The notes under the pieces are model-generated. The model was given only the letters and a program-made list of their open reading frames with translations, had not been told where the DNA came from and ran no database searches. Below are positions 42,324-51,292 of a stretch of DNA of 64,000 nucleotides, in pieces. Numbering within the stretch: the first letter of the stretch is position 1; every line of letters begins with the position of its first letter. Position numbers and translations under genes: made by a program. The stretch covers positions 248,001 through 312,000 of the forward strand of contig NZ_UTKY01000031.1 in NCBI RefSeq assembly GCF_900583165.1, written 5' to 3'. Source of the stretch: Pseudomonas viridiflava (GTDB lineage Bacteria > Pseudomonadota > Gammaproteobacteria > Pseudomonadales > Pseudomonadaceae).

Positions 42324-43021
42324 GCGTGCACCCCCCGGCAGGCGTTGAGCAAGGCCAGCGCCAACGGCGGGGTGGTGCCCTTGAGCACTGTGCGTTCGGG
42401 TTGGAACAGGGTGGCGACGAAGAAGGGGTGGTCGAGCAGTTCCACCGCGCGTAGTTCGCCTGCGGCATCATGTCCGCAGGCGATCAAGTCACCTTCCAGC
42501 AAGGCATCGAGAAACGCAGGGTTAACCCCGTATCGGCAGCGATAGCCTTCGTTCAGATCAAGGGTGCCGTAGGCCTCGGCGATACGGGTGTAGGGCACCA
42601 GGCGCACGGTATCGATGGCCTCGACCAGCGCGCAGCTCAGTGGCGCGATCACTGCGCGCTGGGCTGTCGGCGCCAGCTCGCCGTGTTCGGCATCGGCCCA
42701 GCCCAGTACGTTGCGGGCATATTCCAGCACCGCATGTTGAAAACCGCCGCAGGTGCCAAGGAAAGGTCGCTTTTGCTCGCGGGCAAAGCGGATCGCGCGC
42801 ATGGCACCGTCGGTGTCGCGGTAGGGGCTGGCAGGTACGCACCAGAAACCGTCGAAGTCGTGGAGCGAGGCGGGCAGGTTGTCTGTGCTCAACCATTGAG
42901 CATGAACCGTCAGGCCCAGGCTGTCGGCGGCCTGTTGCAACGCCAGGGGAATGGCCTGGTGGGCGATGACTTCAGGGTTGTAATCGCCGATCAAGGCGAG
43001 CTGCAGCGCGGTGGTTTTCAT
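42320..43021 (-). CDS. CTP-synthase-like class I glutamine amidotransferase domain, stand-alone
   Basis: This 233-residue protein resembles the C-terminal amidotransferase half of CTP synthase: IGDYNPEVIAHQAIP at the start, LGTCGGFQHAVLEYARNVL with the nucleophile Cys91, and HPFFVATLFQPE at 198-209. The synthase half is absent. In CTP synthase the last motif is YHPE, whose His belongs to the catalytic triad; here position 207 is Gln, so glutamine hydrolysis is doubtful. This matches a known family of CTP-synthase-C-terminal-related proteins. The start at 43021 is chosen over the frame to 43084. Confidence 0.83.
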   Translation of the reverse strand: MKTTALQLALIGDYNPEVIAHQAIPLALQQAADSLGLTVHAQWLSTDNLPASLHDFDGFWCVPASPYRDTDGAMRAIRFAREQKRPFLGTCGGFQHAVLEYARNVLGWADAEHGELAPTAQRAVIAPLSCALVEAIDTVRLVPYTRIAEAYGTLDLNEGYRCRYGVNPAFLDALLEGDLIACGHDAAGELRAVELLDHPFFVATLFQPERTVLKGTTPPLALALLNACRGVHA

Positions 43022-43128
43022 CGTGTACGGTCCGTGGCTTGTGGTGTCCTGGGGGGCACTATAAATTGGCGTCGATGCAATCAATATTGGCGTTTACCCA
43101 TAGGTTTAATGCAGTGACGCACTATCAA

Positions 43129-43983
43129 ATGGATTACCCCGACCTGACGTTGATCCTCGCTCTGGTGCGCGGGGGCACGCTGGCCCGGGCGGCGGCGTTA
43201 TTGCGGGTGGATGTTTCCACGGTGTTCCGCGCGGTACGGCGCCTGGAAGCGGCGTTGGGCCAGACGCTGTTCGAAAAAGGCCGCGCCGGCTACCTGCCCA
43301 CCAGTCTGGCCACGGACCTGGCGCAGCAGGCCGAACGCGCAGAACAAGCGCTGCAAGCCGCACGCATTGGCGTGGAGCAGGGCGGTGAGGTGATCAGCGG
43401 CACGGTGCGCCTGACCTGCACCGACTCGGTGTTGCAAGGCTTGCTGCTGCCGGCGCTCGCGCAGTTCATGCCGGCGTACCCGGCGCTTGTCCTGGAGCTA
43501 AGCACCTCGAATGATTTTGCCAACCTCAGCCGCCGTGATGCTGACATCGCCCTACGCCTGACCCGCACGCCACCGGAGCATCTTGTCGGGCGTTGCTTGG
43601 GCACCGTGGCCTATCAGGTCTGCGCCAGCCCCGCCTACGCCTGTCAACACGAGGGCCGTGAGCGGGCCGAGTTGGCCTGGATCGCCCCGGATGACTTCCT
43701 GCCCGACCATCCCACCGTCGCCTGGCGCCGCGAGCACCTGCCGGGGGTACGCCCCCGTTATCGCTGCAACAGCATGTTGTCGGTCACCGAGTTGGTGCGG
43801 GCGGGCATGGGCGTGGCGGCGTTGCCGGATTTCCTCCTCGATGGCTCCCTGCAACCGCTGGGGCCTGCGCTGGCAGGGCATGACACGGCGCTATGGCTGC
43901 TGACGCGCCCGGATTGTCGGGCGCTGCGCTCGGTGGTGACGTTGTTTGAGGAGTTGGGTAAACATGTTCAGATGAGATCGTAA
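43129..43983 (+). CDS. LysR-family regulator
   Basis: This 284-residue protein has a winged helix (LALVRGGTLARAAALLRVDV, then STVFRAVRRLEAAL) and an effector domain. It is divergent from the amidotransferase-ABM pair, 107 bp apart, and is its probable regulator; ATTGGCG occurs twice in the spacer (43065 and 43086, 21 bp or two helical turns apart). The frame is open to 43039 so a longer start is possible; MDYPDLTLIL at 43129 is the usual LysR length. Confidence 0.83.
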   Translation: MDYPDLTLILALVRGGTLARAAALLRVDVSTVFRAVRRLEAALGQTLFEKGRAGYLPTSLATDLAQQAERAEQALQAARIGVEQGGEVISGTVRLTCTDSVLQGLLLPALAQFMPAYPALVLELSTSNDFANLSRRDADIALRLTRTPPEHLVGRCLGTVAYQVCASPAYACQHEGRERAELAWIAPDDFLPDHPTVAWRREHLPGVRPRYRCNSMLSVTELVRAGMGVAALPDFLLDGSLQPLGPALAGHDTALWLLTRPDCRALRSVVTLFEELGKHVQMRS

Positions 43984-43999
43984 GCGTGCCACGGTAGAA

Positions 44000-44025
44000 A
44001 ATGTGGCAACTGGCTTGCTCGCCCG
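44000..44025. repeat. Solitary degenerate REP half
   Basis: AATGTGGCAACTGGCTTGCTCGC resembles one family B arm (TGTGGGAGCTGGCTTGCC) with substitutions and has no inverted partner. Confidence 0.5.
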
Positions 44026-44041
44026 TCACATGAAGTACACG

Positions 44042-45361
44042 TCAGCGGCCACCGCGGTCATTGGCAAACGCACTCACCGCCTGCACCGCTTCGCTGGTGC
44101 CTTCACGAATCTGCAGGATCACAGTGCCTGCGCGGTCGGCCAGTTCGACACCCTGTGCGGCGCGGTCTCGGGTGCCATCCATACTGTCGATGGCCTGCAG
44201 GGTTTCAGCCTGGATCATCGCGATCATGCTGGAGATTTCGGCGGTAGAGCCACTGGTGCGCGCCGCCAACTGGCGCACTTCGTCGGCCACCACGGCAAAC
44301 CCACGGCCTTGTTCTCCGGCGCGCGCCGCTTCAATGGCCGCATTGAGTGCCAGCAGGTTAGTCTGGTCGGCGATTGCGCGAATGGTGTTGACGATGGTGG
44401 TGATCTGCTGCGAACGCGCGCCCAGCTTGGCGATCAGTTGCGAGGAGCCATCGATGTCAGCGGCAATTTCGCGCATGCCGGTGGCGGTCTGCTGGATCAC
44501 TTCGGCACCTTTCTCGGCGATGTCACGGGTGGTCAGGGAGATGTGATAAGCCTGGGCTGCACTGGCCGCATCGGCGCTGTGTTGTTGCACCATGGCCGTG
44601 ACGTCGGAGGCGAACTTGACCACTTTGTACAGACGCCCGCTGGCGTCGTGCACCGGGTTGTAATTGGCTTCGAGCCACACGGTCTGGCCGTGTTTATCAA
44701 CCCGCTCGAACTGGCCGCTGAACATTTCGCCCTGGTTCAAGCGTCGCCAGAAGTCGCTGTAGGCCGAGCTGTTGGCTACATCGGCAGAGCAGAAGATCCG
44801 GTGATGCTGGCCCTGGATCTGCGAAAGGCTATAGCCCATGCGCTGCAGGAAGTTGGCGTTGGCAGTGAGGATAGTGCCGTCGAGGTTGAACTCAATCACG
44901 GCCATGGCCCGGCCGATGGCAGTCAATTTCGCGTTGGCTTCGCTCTCGGCTTGCAGGCGCGGGGTCACGTCCATGGCGTACTTCACCACTTTGAACACCT
45001 GGCCAGATTCATCTCGCACAGGGTTATAGCTGGCTTCCAGCCAGACCGACTGACCACTGCTAGAAACCCGTTCAAAGGTGCCCGATTGGAACTGGCCGCT
45101 GCGCAGGTTTGACCACAGTTGGTTGTACTCGGCGCTGCGGGAGAAGGCCGGGGTACAGAACAGGCGGTGGGACTGGCCCTCAATCTGCTCGGCGCGGTAG
45201 CCCATGGTGTTGAAGAAGTTTTCATTGGCGCGCAGCACATTGCCTTGCAGGTCGAATTCGATGACTGCCATGGAGCGCTCGATGGCGCCCAGCAGGCTGG
45301 CCTGTTGGTCGACGGTATGTTGCAGGGTACTGATGGTTTTTTTATGCGCGGTGAATAGCAT
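44042..45361 (-). CDS. PAS-PAS methyl-accepting chemotaxis protein (BdlA/Aer-like, soluble), second copy
   Basis: The product has 439 residues and no membrane segment: PAS 1 (about 22-138, with [10 protein letters not shown]), PAS 2 (about 146-262, with [10 protein letters not shown]), then the MCP signalling domain with the tip [20 protein letters not shown]. Layout and length are identical to the protein at 15491-16810, but the second halves of the PAS domains and the linker differ. [11 protein letters not shown] at 45361 is chosen over the frame to 45400. The 264-bp upstream spacer holds no recognised gene or motif. Confidence 0.9.
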   Translation of the reverse strand: MLFTAHKKTISTLQHTVDQQASLLGAIERSMAVIEFDLQGNVLRANENFFNTMGYRAEQIEGQSHRLFCTPAFSRSAEYNQLWSNLRSGQFQSGTFERVSSSGQSVWLEASYNPVRDESGQVFKVVKYAMDVTPRLQAESEANAKLTAIGRAMAVIEFNLDGTILTANANFLQRMGYSLSQIQGQHHRIFCSADVANSSAYSDFWRRLNQGEMFSGQFERVDKHGQTVWLEANYNPVHDASGRLYKVVKFASDVTAMVQQHSADAASAAQAYHISLTTRDIAEKGAEVIQQTATGMREIAADIDGSSQLIAKLGARSQQITTIVNTIRAIADQTNLLALNAAIEAARAGEQGRGFAVVADEVRQLAARTSGSTAEISSMIAMIQAETLQAIDSMDGTRDRAAQGVELADRAGTVILQIREGTSEAVQAVSAFANDRGGR

Positions 45362-45625
45362 GTTCGGGTGCTCGGGCAAGCAAGCGTGGGGGGGATCCAT
45401 GCAAAGTCGCCTGCCCCCGTAAGGCGCTGGGCCTCACGGTTGACGTGCTCATTGTCAGCTTCCTGGTGCTGGCAGCGGGAGTGGAACAACGGGTTCAGAG
45501 TCGCGCGTTGTGGCAGAAGTTCGCTGTCAGGGCAGACACTTTTCCCACAAACCGACCAATGGAGGCATTATGCTATCGCTGTGGTCGTCGGTAAGAAAAT
45601 TCAGACGAGGTGTTGTCAGACAATT

Positions 45626-46684
45626 TCAGGCGGAATAGGCGATAACGTGGTCGGTGACGTTGACCCGGTTGCGTCCAGTGTCCTTGGCCATGTAAAGCGC
45701 ACGATCTGCCGCATTCAGCCATATGGCCGCATCGGTATAGGACACTTGAAAGTCCGCCAGGCCGATGCTCAGGCTGACGCGTAATTCAGGGATCTGCGGG
45801 TTGCGATAATTGCTGAACGTTTCGCGCATGCGCTCCATGACCTGCGCTGCCTCTGCCAGGGGCATTTGCGGAAGAATCACACAGAACTCATCGCCCCCAT
45901 ATCGGCCGGCCAGGTCGTTTTCCCGCAGGTTGCGTCGTAGTTCCACGCTCAGTTGCCGCAACACGGCGTCGCCGACGATATGGCCGTGGGCGTCATTGAT
46001 CCGCTTGAAGTGGTCAATGTCGATCAACGCAATGGTGGCGTGGCTGTGTTGCTGTTGGCATTTGTGAAACTTGAGTTGCAGCAGGTCTTTCCACGAACCG
46101 TGGTTGAGCAAACCGGTGAGGCTGTCGATGCGGCTCAGGGCGCTGAGGGCGCGTTTGTGTTCGGATAATTTGATCGCCAGTTGATAGCAGGTCATGCCAA
46201 TGGCCATCGGGTAGAGCGTCAACATCGGCAGGCATGCGTATACCTGGGTCTGGCTCACGGATGAGTTCCATTGCAAACCAAACAGCAGCCCCGCCACAAC
46301 CATGCCAAGGCCTTGGGCCAGTGCACCGCGCATCAACAGGCGTTTGCCGCCGGCGGCGACGTTGTTCATGGTCACCATTGACAGCAGGGTCACGGTGGTC
46401 AATGGGGTGAACTGCAGCGTCGCCACCCAGAAACCGCTGAATAAAGCGTCCCATACCAGGTTGCGTTGTTCTGCGTCGTAGGGGAATTTTGACCATTTCG
46501 CCAATTGGTAGGCCACGTGCGGCCAGGCGAACCCATTGATCAGCAGCACCACCCAAAGCCACTGAGGCTTATCAAGGGGATACATGGCGGCAATCACGCT
46601 GATGCTGCACATCGCCGTGCCGATAATCCTTGGCCAGTAGATGCGCCTGGCAAACGAGAGCCCTTTGCCTTGTCTGTTTTCCAT
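45626..46684 (-). CDS. Diguanylate cyclase, MASE2-GGDEF
   Basis: The 352-residue protein has an N-terminal MASE2 membrane sensor (about 15-175, four or five helices) and a GGDEF domain with an intact active site RYGGDEFCVILP and the inhibitory RxxD site (REND, five residues before GGDEF). It should make cyclic di-GMP from GTP with product inhibition, as AdrA-type enzymes do. TTG at 46699 could extend it by five residues; ATG 46684 is preferred. A paralogue of equal length is at 62063-63121. The gene is upstream of the PAS-PAS chemoreceptor but separated by 264 bp. Confidence 0.92.
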   Translation of the reverse strand: MENRQGKGLSFARRIYWPRIIGTAMCSISVIAAMYPLDKPQWLWVVLLINGFAWPHVAYQLAKWSKFPYDAEQRNLVWDALFSGFWVATLQFTPLTTVTLLSMVTMNNVAAGGKRLLMRGALAQGLGMVVAGLLFGLQWNSSVSQTQVYACLPMLTLYPMAIGMTCYQLAIKLSEHKRALSALSRIDSLTGLLNHGSWKDLLQLKFHKCQQQHSHATIALIDIDHFKRINDAHGHIVGDAVLRQLSVELRRNLRENDLAGRYGGDEFCVILPQMPLAEAAQVMERMRETFSNYRNPQIPELRVSLSIGLADFQVSYTDAAIWLNAADRALYMAKDTGRNRVNVTDHVIAYSA

Positions 46685-46868
46685 AAATGTCTGGGCCAAC
46701 TTTTGCAGATTCGACAGCGCGCGTTCGCGAGGTAACCGTTGATCGGATAATACCGGCGAATAGTGTCAGGTATTCCTGCGAATAATCAGTGGCCTTACAG
46801 GCCATTTCAGCAATTAAGAGGGCGAATGCGTCAAAAACGACCCGGGATGTCGTTAAGACAACAGCGGG

Positions 46869-47513
46869 TTACTGCACTGGAGAAGGCGTGATCTCGTAAC
46901 CAGCCAGGAACAGGTCAATGGCTGACTCGATCACATTGGCCTGGTGAGCGGCATCCAGAATAGGTTGGCCAAGGGTAATCTGAGGCCAGAAAGCGAAGGC
47001 CTTGAGCATGCCCTGAATTTGGTGAGCGGCAAACGCAGGGTCATTGCCGCTCAGACGGCCATCCTCCTGGGCAGCACGTACCCACTGGGTAAAGCCCTCC
47101 TCACGTTTGCTCAGGCGGTTGACCATGTCTTGCGCACGTTCAGGTGAATGAATGGTGGCGGCGATGGCGACGCGAGCCAGGTCGAGAAAGTTGGCGTCCG
47201 ACATCATCTTCATCTTGGCTTCCAGCAACCCGCGCAATTGCTCGCGCAAAGGGCGGTCACTGGCATAACTCGCATCCAACTGCGCAACGCTGCTGGCCCA
47301 GAGCTGGTGGAGAATCTCGGCGAAGAGCTCTTCTTTGCTGGGGAAGTGGTTATACACCGTGCGCTTGGATACCCCGGCGGTGGCGGCAATCTTGTCCATG
47401 CTGGTGACCTCGAAACCGTTAACCCGAAATTCGGCGATGGCAGCCGCCAGGATGGCTTCGCGTTTGCGGTCGGTGAGGCGTTGAGGGGCAGTCATGGGGA
47501 ATGTTTGGCTCAT
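46869..47513 (-). CDS. TetR-family regulator, divergent from the RomA-like gene
   Basis: This 214-residue protein has an N-terminal TetR helix-turn-helix (FEVTSMDKIAATAGVSKRTV, then YNHFPSKEELF) and a C-terminal ligand domain with TetR_C-type helices. It lies divergent from a RomA-like MBL hydrolase gene, the same plan as ramR/romA in Klebsiella and Enterobacter. Two dyads in the spacer (47523 and 47570) are the likely operators. ATG 47495 is an alternative start; the frame to 47633 would cross the operators. Confidence 0.88.
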   Translation of the reverse strand: MSQTFPMTAPQRLTDRKREAILAAAIAEFRVNGFEVTSMDKIAATAGVSKRTVYNHFPSKEELFAEILHQLWASSVAQLDASYASDRPLREQLRGLLEAKMKMMSDANFLDLARVAIAATIHSPERAQDMVNRLSKREEGFTQWVRAAQEDGRLSGNDPAFAAHQIQGMLKAFAFWPQITLGQPILDAAHQANVIESAIDLFLAGYEITPSPVQ

Positions 47514-47522
47514 TGGGTAAAT

Positions 47523-47538
47523 TACACTGGGTAGTTTA
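47523..47538. promoter_or_regulatory. TetR operator candidate 1
   Basis: TACACTG-GG-TAGTTTA matches operator 2 exactly in the left arm and at five of seven bases in the right arm, and lies directly before the TetR start codon. Confidence 0.65.
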
Positions 47539-47569
47539 CTTGTTACGGATTTTGTTGCAATCTTGAAAC

Positions 47570-47585
47570 TACACTGTGCAGTGTA
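47570..47585. promoter_or_regulatory. TetR operator candidate 2, perfect dyad
   Basis: TACACTG-TG-CAGTGTA is a perfect 7-2-7 inverted repeat, 47 bp from operator 1, placed in front of the RomA-like gene. Confidence 0.75.
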
Positions 47586-47617
47586 ATTTTTGAGCGGTCT
47601 GTAGGAGTTACTCGGTA

Positions 47618-48676
47618 ATGGCCACGATTTCATCCCGTCTCGACCCCGCGGCTGTCGCCCGTGAGCCTGCTGAACAGGATCAAGGGCACTTCAGCAACGA
47701 GGCCCCCATTCAGCACGGTGGCTTTGGCAAAACCTTGCGCATCTTCTGGAACATGGCGTTTAACAAGCCACGCAGCACGCGACCGGTGGGGCAGATTCCA
47801 GTGCAACCGCTGACCCGCGAGCAATTGCTGGCGGCACCTGATCACAGCGTGTTTCGCCTTGGCCATTCCACCGTATTGTTAAAAATGCGCGGCAAGTTCT
47901 GGCTGACCGACCCGGTATTCGCCGAGCGGGCCTCGCCGTTCAGTTGGGCCGGCCCCAAGCGTTTTCATCAGCCGCCCATTAGCCTGGAGGACTTGCCGCC
48001 TCTGGAAGCGGTAATTCTTTCCCACAACCATTACGACCACCTTGATCGTAAGGCTGTCATCCAATTGGCTGACAAGACCCGCCACTTTCTGGCACCGCTG
48101 GGTGTGGGCGATCTCTTGGTGAAGTGGGGCGTTGAGGCCGGCAAAGTCCGCCAATTGGATTGGTGGCACGGCACCGAGGTCGATGGCATTCGTTTCGTCG
48201 CCACGCCCGCGCAGCATTTTTCCGGCCGTGGATTGTTTGATGCCAACCAGACCCTGTGGTGTTCCTGGGTGATGATCGACGGCGCGCGGCGAATCTTTTT
48301 CAGCGGTGACACCGGTTACTTCGATGGCTTCAAACGCATTGGTGAGCAATACGGGCCATTCGACCTGACACTGATGGAAACGGGTGCTTACAACGTCGAC
48401 TGGCCTCATGTGCACATGCAACCGGAGCAAACCTTGCAGGCGCATATCGACCTTAAGGGGCGCTGGTTACTGCCGATTCATAACGGCACCTTCGATCTGG
48501 CGTTTCATGCGTGGCATGAACCGTTCGACCGCATCATGGCCCTGGCCTGGGAGCGCAATGTGTCGATTGCCACGCCGCCGATGGGCCAGGCGTTTAGCCT
48601 CAATACACCTGAACGTGGGTATGCGTGGTGGCTTGAGGTGGAAACCCAAGAGGTTGAAGAGCGCGCTGTGAGTTGA
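47618..48676 (+). CDS. MBL-fold metallo-hydrolase, RomA / NAPE-PLD-like
   Basis: The 352-residue protein belongs to the NAPE-PLD-like branch of metallo-beta-lactamase-fold enzymes: LSHNHYDHLD carries the dinuclear metal ligands, PAQHFSGRGLF the next His, FSGDTGYFDGFK the bridging Asp, and LPIHNGTFDLAFHAW the last His. RomA, the enterobacterial member, is linked to outer-membrane protein expression and multidrug resistance next to ramA. No ramA-like activator is present here. The ATG at 47618 has GGAG 12 bases upstream. Divergent from its probable TetR regulator. Confidence 0.87.
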   Translation: MATISSRLDPAAVAREPAEQDQGHFSNEAPIQHGGFGKTLRIFWNMAFNKPRSTRPVGQIPVQPLTREQLLAAPDHSVFRLGHSTVLLKMRGKFWLTDPVFAERASPFSWAGPKRFHQPPISLEDLPPLEAVILSHNHYDHLDRKAVIQLADKTRHFLAPLGVGDLLVKWGVEAGKVRQLDWWHGTEVDGIRFVATPAQHFSGRGLFDANQTLWCSWVMIDGARRIFFSGDTGYFDGFKRIGEQYGPFDLTLMETGAYNVDWPHVHMQPEQTLQAHIDLKGRWLLPIHNGTFDLAFHAWHEPFDRIMALAWERNVSIATPPMGQAFSLNTPERGYAWWLEVETQEVEERAVS

Positions 48677-48682
48677 GGGGCC

Positions 48683-48705
48683 AAGCCCTTGGGAAAAGGG
48701 CTTTT
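48683..48705 (+). terminator. Short terminator after the RomA-like gene
   Basis: AAGCCCTT and AAGGGCTT pair around GGGAA and are followed by TT, seven bases after the stop codon. The T-run is short. Confidence 0.65.
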
Positions 48706-48785
48706 CAAGGTGTTTCCACTCTGCGACAAATGCCAGATGAGGGTGCGATGATCCTGGGAATTTTATTTCTCGGGAGTCGGTTCTG

Positions 48786-49514
48786 ATGGACGAAAAGTAT
48801 AGGAAAGATTGGTACCCCTGTGTGCCGCGGCCCAAGGGGCTTGCTTCGTCGTTATCCTCGGAGTGCTTTGCGTTGGGGGCTGCTGCAGACGTTGCAACCA
48901 ACACACCCGGTAAAGTCGCGTTCGGTAGCTCTACTGGCGCCTGCGAACATTCCCAGGTCGAGGGCGCCCCACCCAGGCTTGATGTGCCTGGGCCGATGAT
49001 GAAAACCGTGCGTGATCCCGCGTTGCTACTCAGTGCCTTGAGTGGCGTCGATCCCTCTGGGCCGGTGATGGTTGAAGTCCCGCTTGTTATGAACAACAGC
49101 GCGTTCACCCGTATTGCGACATTGGCGGGCTGGCGCATAGGGTTCGCCAACCGCTACGTTGGCGCAAGCGACACGGTCGACCACGGCGCGGCTTTCCTTC
49201 AAGCCTTAAAAATCTTGCGCTCTGCGGGCGCACTGCTGGTGCCGCTGGATACGCAACGGGTCGATCTGGCCAATCAATTCACCCTGAGCACTCGCAATGA
49301 AATTGATGAATGCGTCAGCGAGCATCACCTGGATGCCATCGTCTGCGAGAGTAACAGCACCGCTTTTCACGGCGCCCGCGACAGCAGTTGTCCCGGTGTA
49401 TTTGAAACCCTTGAGGATGGAACGCAGCTGTGGTTTTACACCGCCCGCTGGGCGGCTGATCGTCTGAGCGTGCTGGTGGGCGTTTATCGCCATTTACTAC
49501 AGCAGTCTGTGTAG
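48786..49514 (+). CDS. Amidase-signature-like protein lacking the catalytic region
   Basis: The 242 residues align by eye with the middle and C-terminal part of amidase-signature enzymes: DVPGPMMKTVRDPALLLSAL and GVDPSGPV match the usual GPMARTVRDAALLLDAL, and AGWRIGFANRYVG continues the family pattern. The N-terminal lysine motif and the GGSS/Ser-nucleophile region are absent or altered (ATNTPGKVAFGSSTGACEHS). It is about half of the normal length of 460-520. It is therefore a pseudoenzyme or a decaying fragment. CGGGAG lies before the ATG and the frame is open, so it may be made. A complete amidase gene follows after 133 bp. Confidence 0.65.
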   Translation: MDEKYRKDWYPCVPRPKGLASSLSSECFALGAAADVATNTPGKVAFGSSTGACEHSQVEGAPPRLDVPGPMMKTVRDPALLLSALSGVDPSGPVMVEVPLVMNNSAFTRIATLAGWRIGFANRYVGASDTVDHGAAFLQALKILRSAGALLVPLDTQRVDLANQFTLSTRNEIDECVSEHHLDAIVCESNSTAFHGARDSSCPGVFETLEDGTQLWFYTARWAADRLSVLVGVYRHLLQQSV

Positions 49515-49647
49515 TGGCCTACTTCAGTGGCTGAGTGGTCGCACTCAAACGCAGGATTCGCTACATCGGCAACGCGAGGATGCCTTCTTAGACTGGTGTA
49601 GGGCTATCGACCGATAGCCTGTGTATTCATCAGAGGAGGGCCACAAC

Positions 49648-51186
49648 ATGATCGGACCATTTTTGGCTGGAGGTTGGAGCGAGGGTTTATTGCAGGCGCT
49701 TTCGAACCCTGCGCAAGGCTTCAAGACTGCCTGTCAGATGTCTGGGCAGATGGCCAAGGGCGACGTGACGTCTGAGTCGCTCGTCAAAGACTCGTTGAAG
49801 CAAATTGCCAATATTGATCGTGGGTTACAGGGTGGCAACGCGTTTATTGAAACCAACCCCGATGCCCGGCAACAGGCGAAGGCCCGGGACCTAGATCGTG
49901 CCAAGGGCCTCTCTCGCGGCTATTTACACGGGGTTCCGGTCGCACTCAAAGATGTATTTGAAACCAAGGATCGCATGCAAACGAGCGCCGGCTCCAAGGC
50001 ATTGATTGGCGCACCAGCAGAAAAAAACGCCAAGGTCGTGGACAACTTGCTGAAGGCGGGTGTGGTGGTTGTGGGTAAAACCAACATGAGTGAGTTGTCC
50101 AATTTCCGTTCTGACGCACCGGTTGATGGTTGGAGCTCAAGAGGCGGCCAGACGCTCAACCCGCATCGCTTAGGTGGCCAGGTAGCGGGGTCTAGTTCAG
50201 GCTCAGCCGTGGCGGTAGCCCAGGGGCATGTGCCGCTGGCACTCGGGCTGGAAACCAATGGTTCGGTCATTACCCCCGCGGCTTATAACGGTGTTTTCGG
50301 CCTGAAAACTACCGTCGGCCTGGTCAGTACCGAGGGCGTAATGACCAGCTCGCGAATGGATACCGTGGGCACCTTTACCCGAAATATCTGTGATGCGGCC
50401 GAGGCGCTCAATGCGATGACCGAGACCAACGTCTACGACGATGAGTTGCGCGCTGATGCGTTAAAGGGCAAGCGAATCGGTTATACACCGCTGCCTGATT
50501 TGTCGGCGGACGATGCACTCAACCCTGCAATACGAGCGGACAGACATCACTTTGAACAGGCGCTTGAGTTGTTCAAAGAAAAAGGTGCAATTCTGGTACC
50601 TGTAGGTCAACTCGATCAGGACGTTGCCGAGCACGCCTATGAAGGCTACAACGACGCGTTGTTTGCAGATGTTAAACACCAACTTGAAGATTACCTTGCG
50701 GGTAGGAGCGGTCTACCGGTCAAGTCACTGACGGAACTGATTGATTTCAACAAGCGCAACCAGCAACCCGGCGAGCCGGATCAAGCACTTCTGGAGATGA
50801 TCAATGACCTGAACGTGCTCCCTGGGCAACGCGAAAAGTTGTGGGAGGAGATCGTGCCGATTTTCCAGAAAACCATCGACGCGCCACTCAACCAGCACAA
50901 GCTGGATGCCATGCTGTCGAACTTTCTGTCCCATAGCTACTTCTTCAGCGCCGCTGCGGGATACCCCGGTATATCAATGCCCTCGGGTATGGATGAAGAG
51001 GGCATGCCCACCGCGCTTCACCTGTACGGTACGGGCAGCAGCGAGGCGACGTTACTGTCGATTGCCTATGGTTACGAGCAGGCGTCGAAGGCAATTAAGG
51101 AACCCGCGTTCCTGCCTGGCGCACCCTTCTCGCCGGAGGCCGTGAACACTGGCGTTGCGGTTGAAGTTAACGAAACGGACGACTGA
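49648..51186 (+). CDS. Amidase-signature family amidase
   Basis: The 512-residue enzyme has the complete Ser-cisSer-Lys triad: K101 in HGVPVALKDVFETKD, the cis-Ser S182 in AGSSSGSAVA, and the nucleophile S206 in LETNGSVITPAAYNG. FGLKTTVGLVSTEGV and GTFTRNICDAAEALNAM follow as usual. It hydrolyses an amide of unknown type. GAGGAGG nine bases before ATG 49648 excludes the upstream in-frame codons. It may share a transcript with the preceding amidase-like gene. Confidence 0.9.
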   Translation: MIGPFLAGGWSEGLLQALSNPAQGFKTACQMSGQMAKGDVTSESLVKDSLKQIANIDRGLQGGNAFIETNPDARQQAKARDLDRAKGLSRGYLHGVPVALKDVFETKDRMQTSAGSKALIGAPAEKNAKVVDNLLKAGVVVVGKTNMSELSNFRSDAPVDGWSSRGGQTLNPHRLGGQVAGSSSGSAVAVAQGHVPLALGLETNGSVITPAAYNGVFGLKTTVGLVSTEGVMTSSRMDTVGTFTRNICDAAEALNAMTETNVYDDELRADALKGKRIGYTPLPDLSADDALNPAIRADRHHFEQALELFKEKGAILVPVGQLDQDVAEHAYEGYNDALFADVKHQLEDYLAGRSGLPVKSLTELIDFNKRNQQPGEPDQALLEMINDLNVLPGQREKLWEEIVPIFQKTIDAPLNQHKLDAMLSNFLSHSYFFSAAAGYPGISMPSGMDEEGMPTALHLYGTGSSEATLLSIAYGYEQASKAIKEPAFLPGAPFSPEAVNTGVAVEVNETDD

Positions 51187-51292
51187 TGCAATTCAACCTC
51201 TGTGTGCCAAAGCGCAGCAGGGGTTGTTTCCTGAGTTTGAGCGTCTGGACCACCGGCGGTTAAGGCTCAAGCCCATGGCAGGACACCATGAC

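Noticed and set aside
45362..45625. Riboswitch or small gene in the spacer before the second PAS-PAS chemoreceptor
   Set aside because: No recognisable aptamer, no convincing ORF or terminator hairpin was found.
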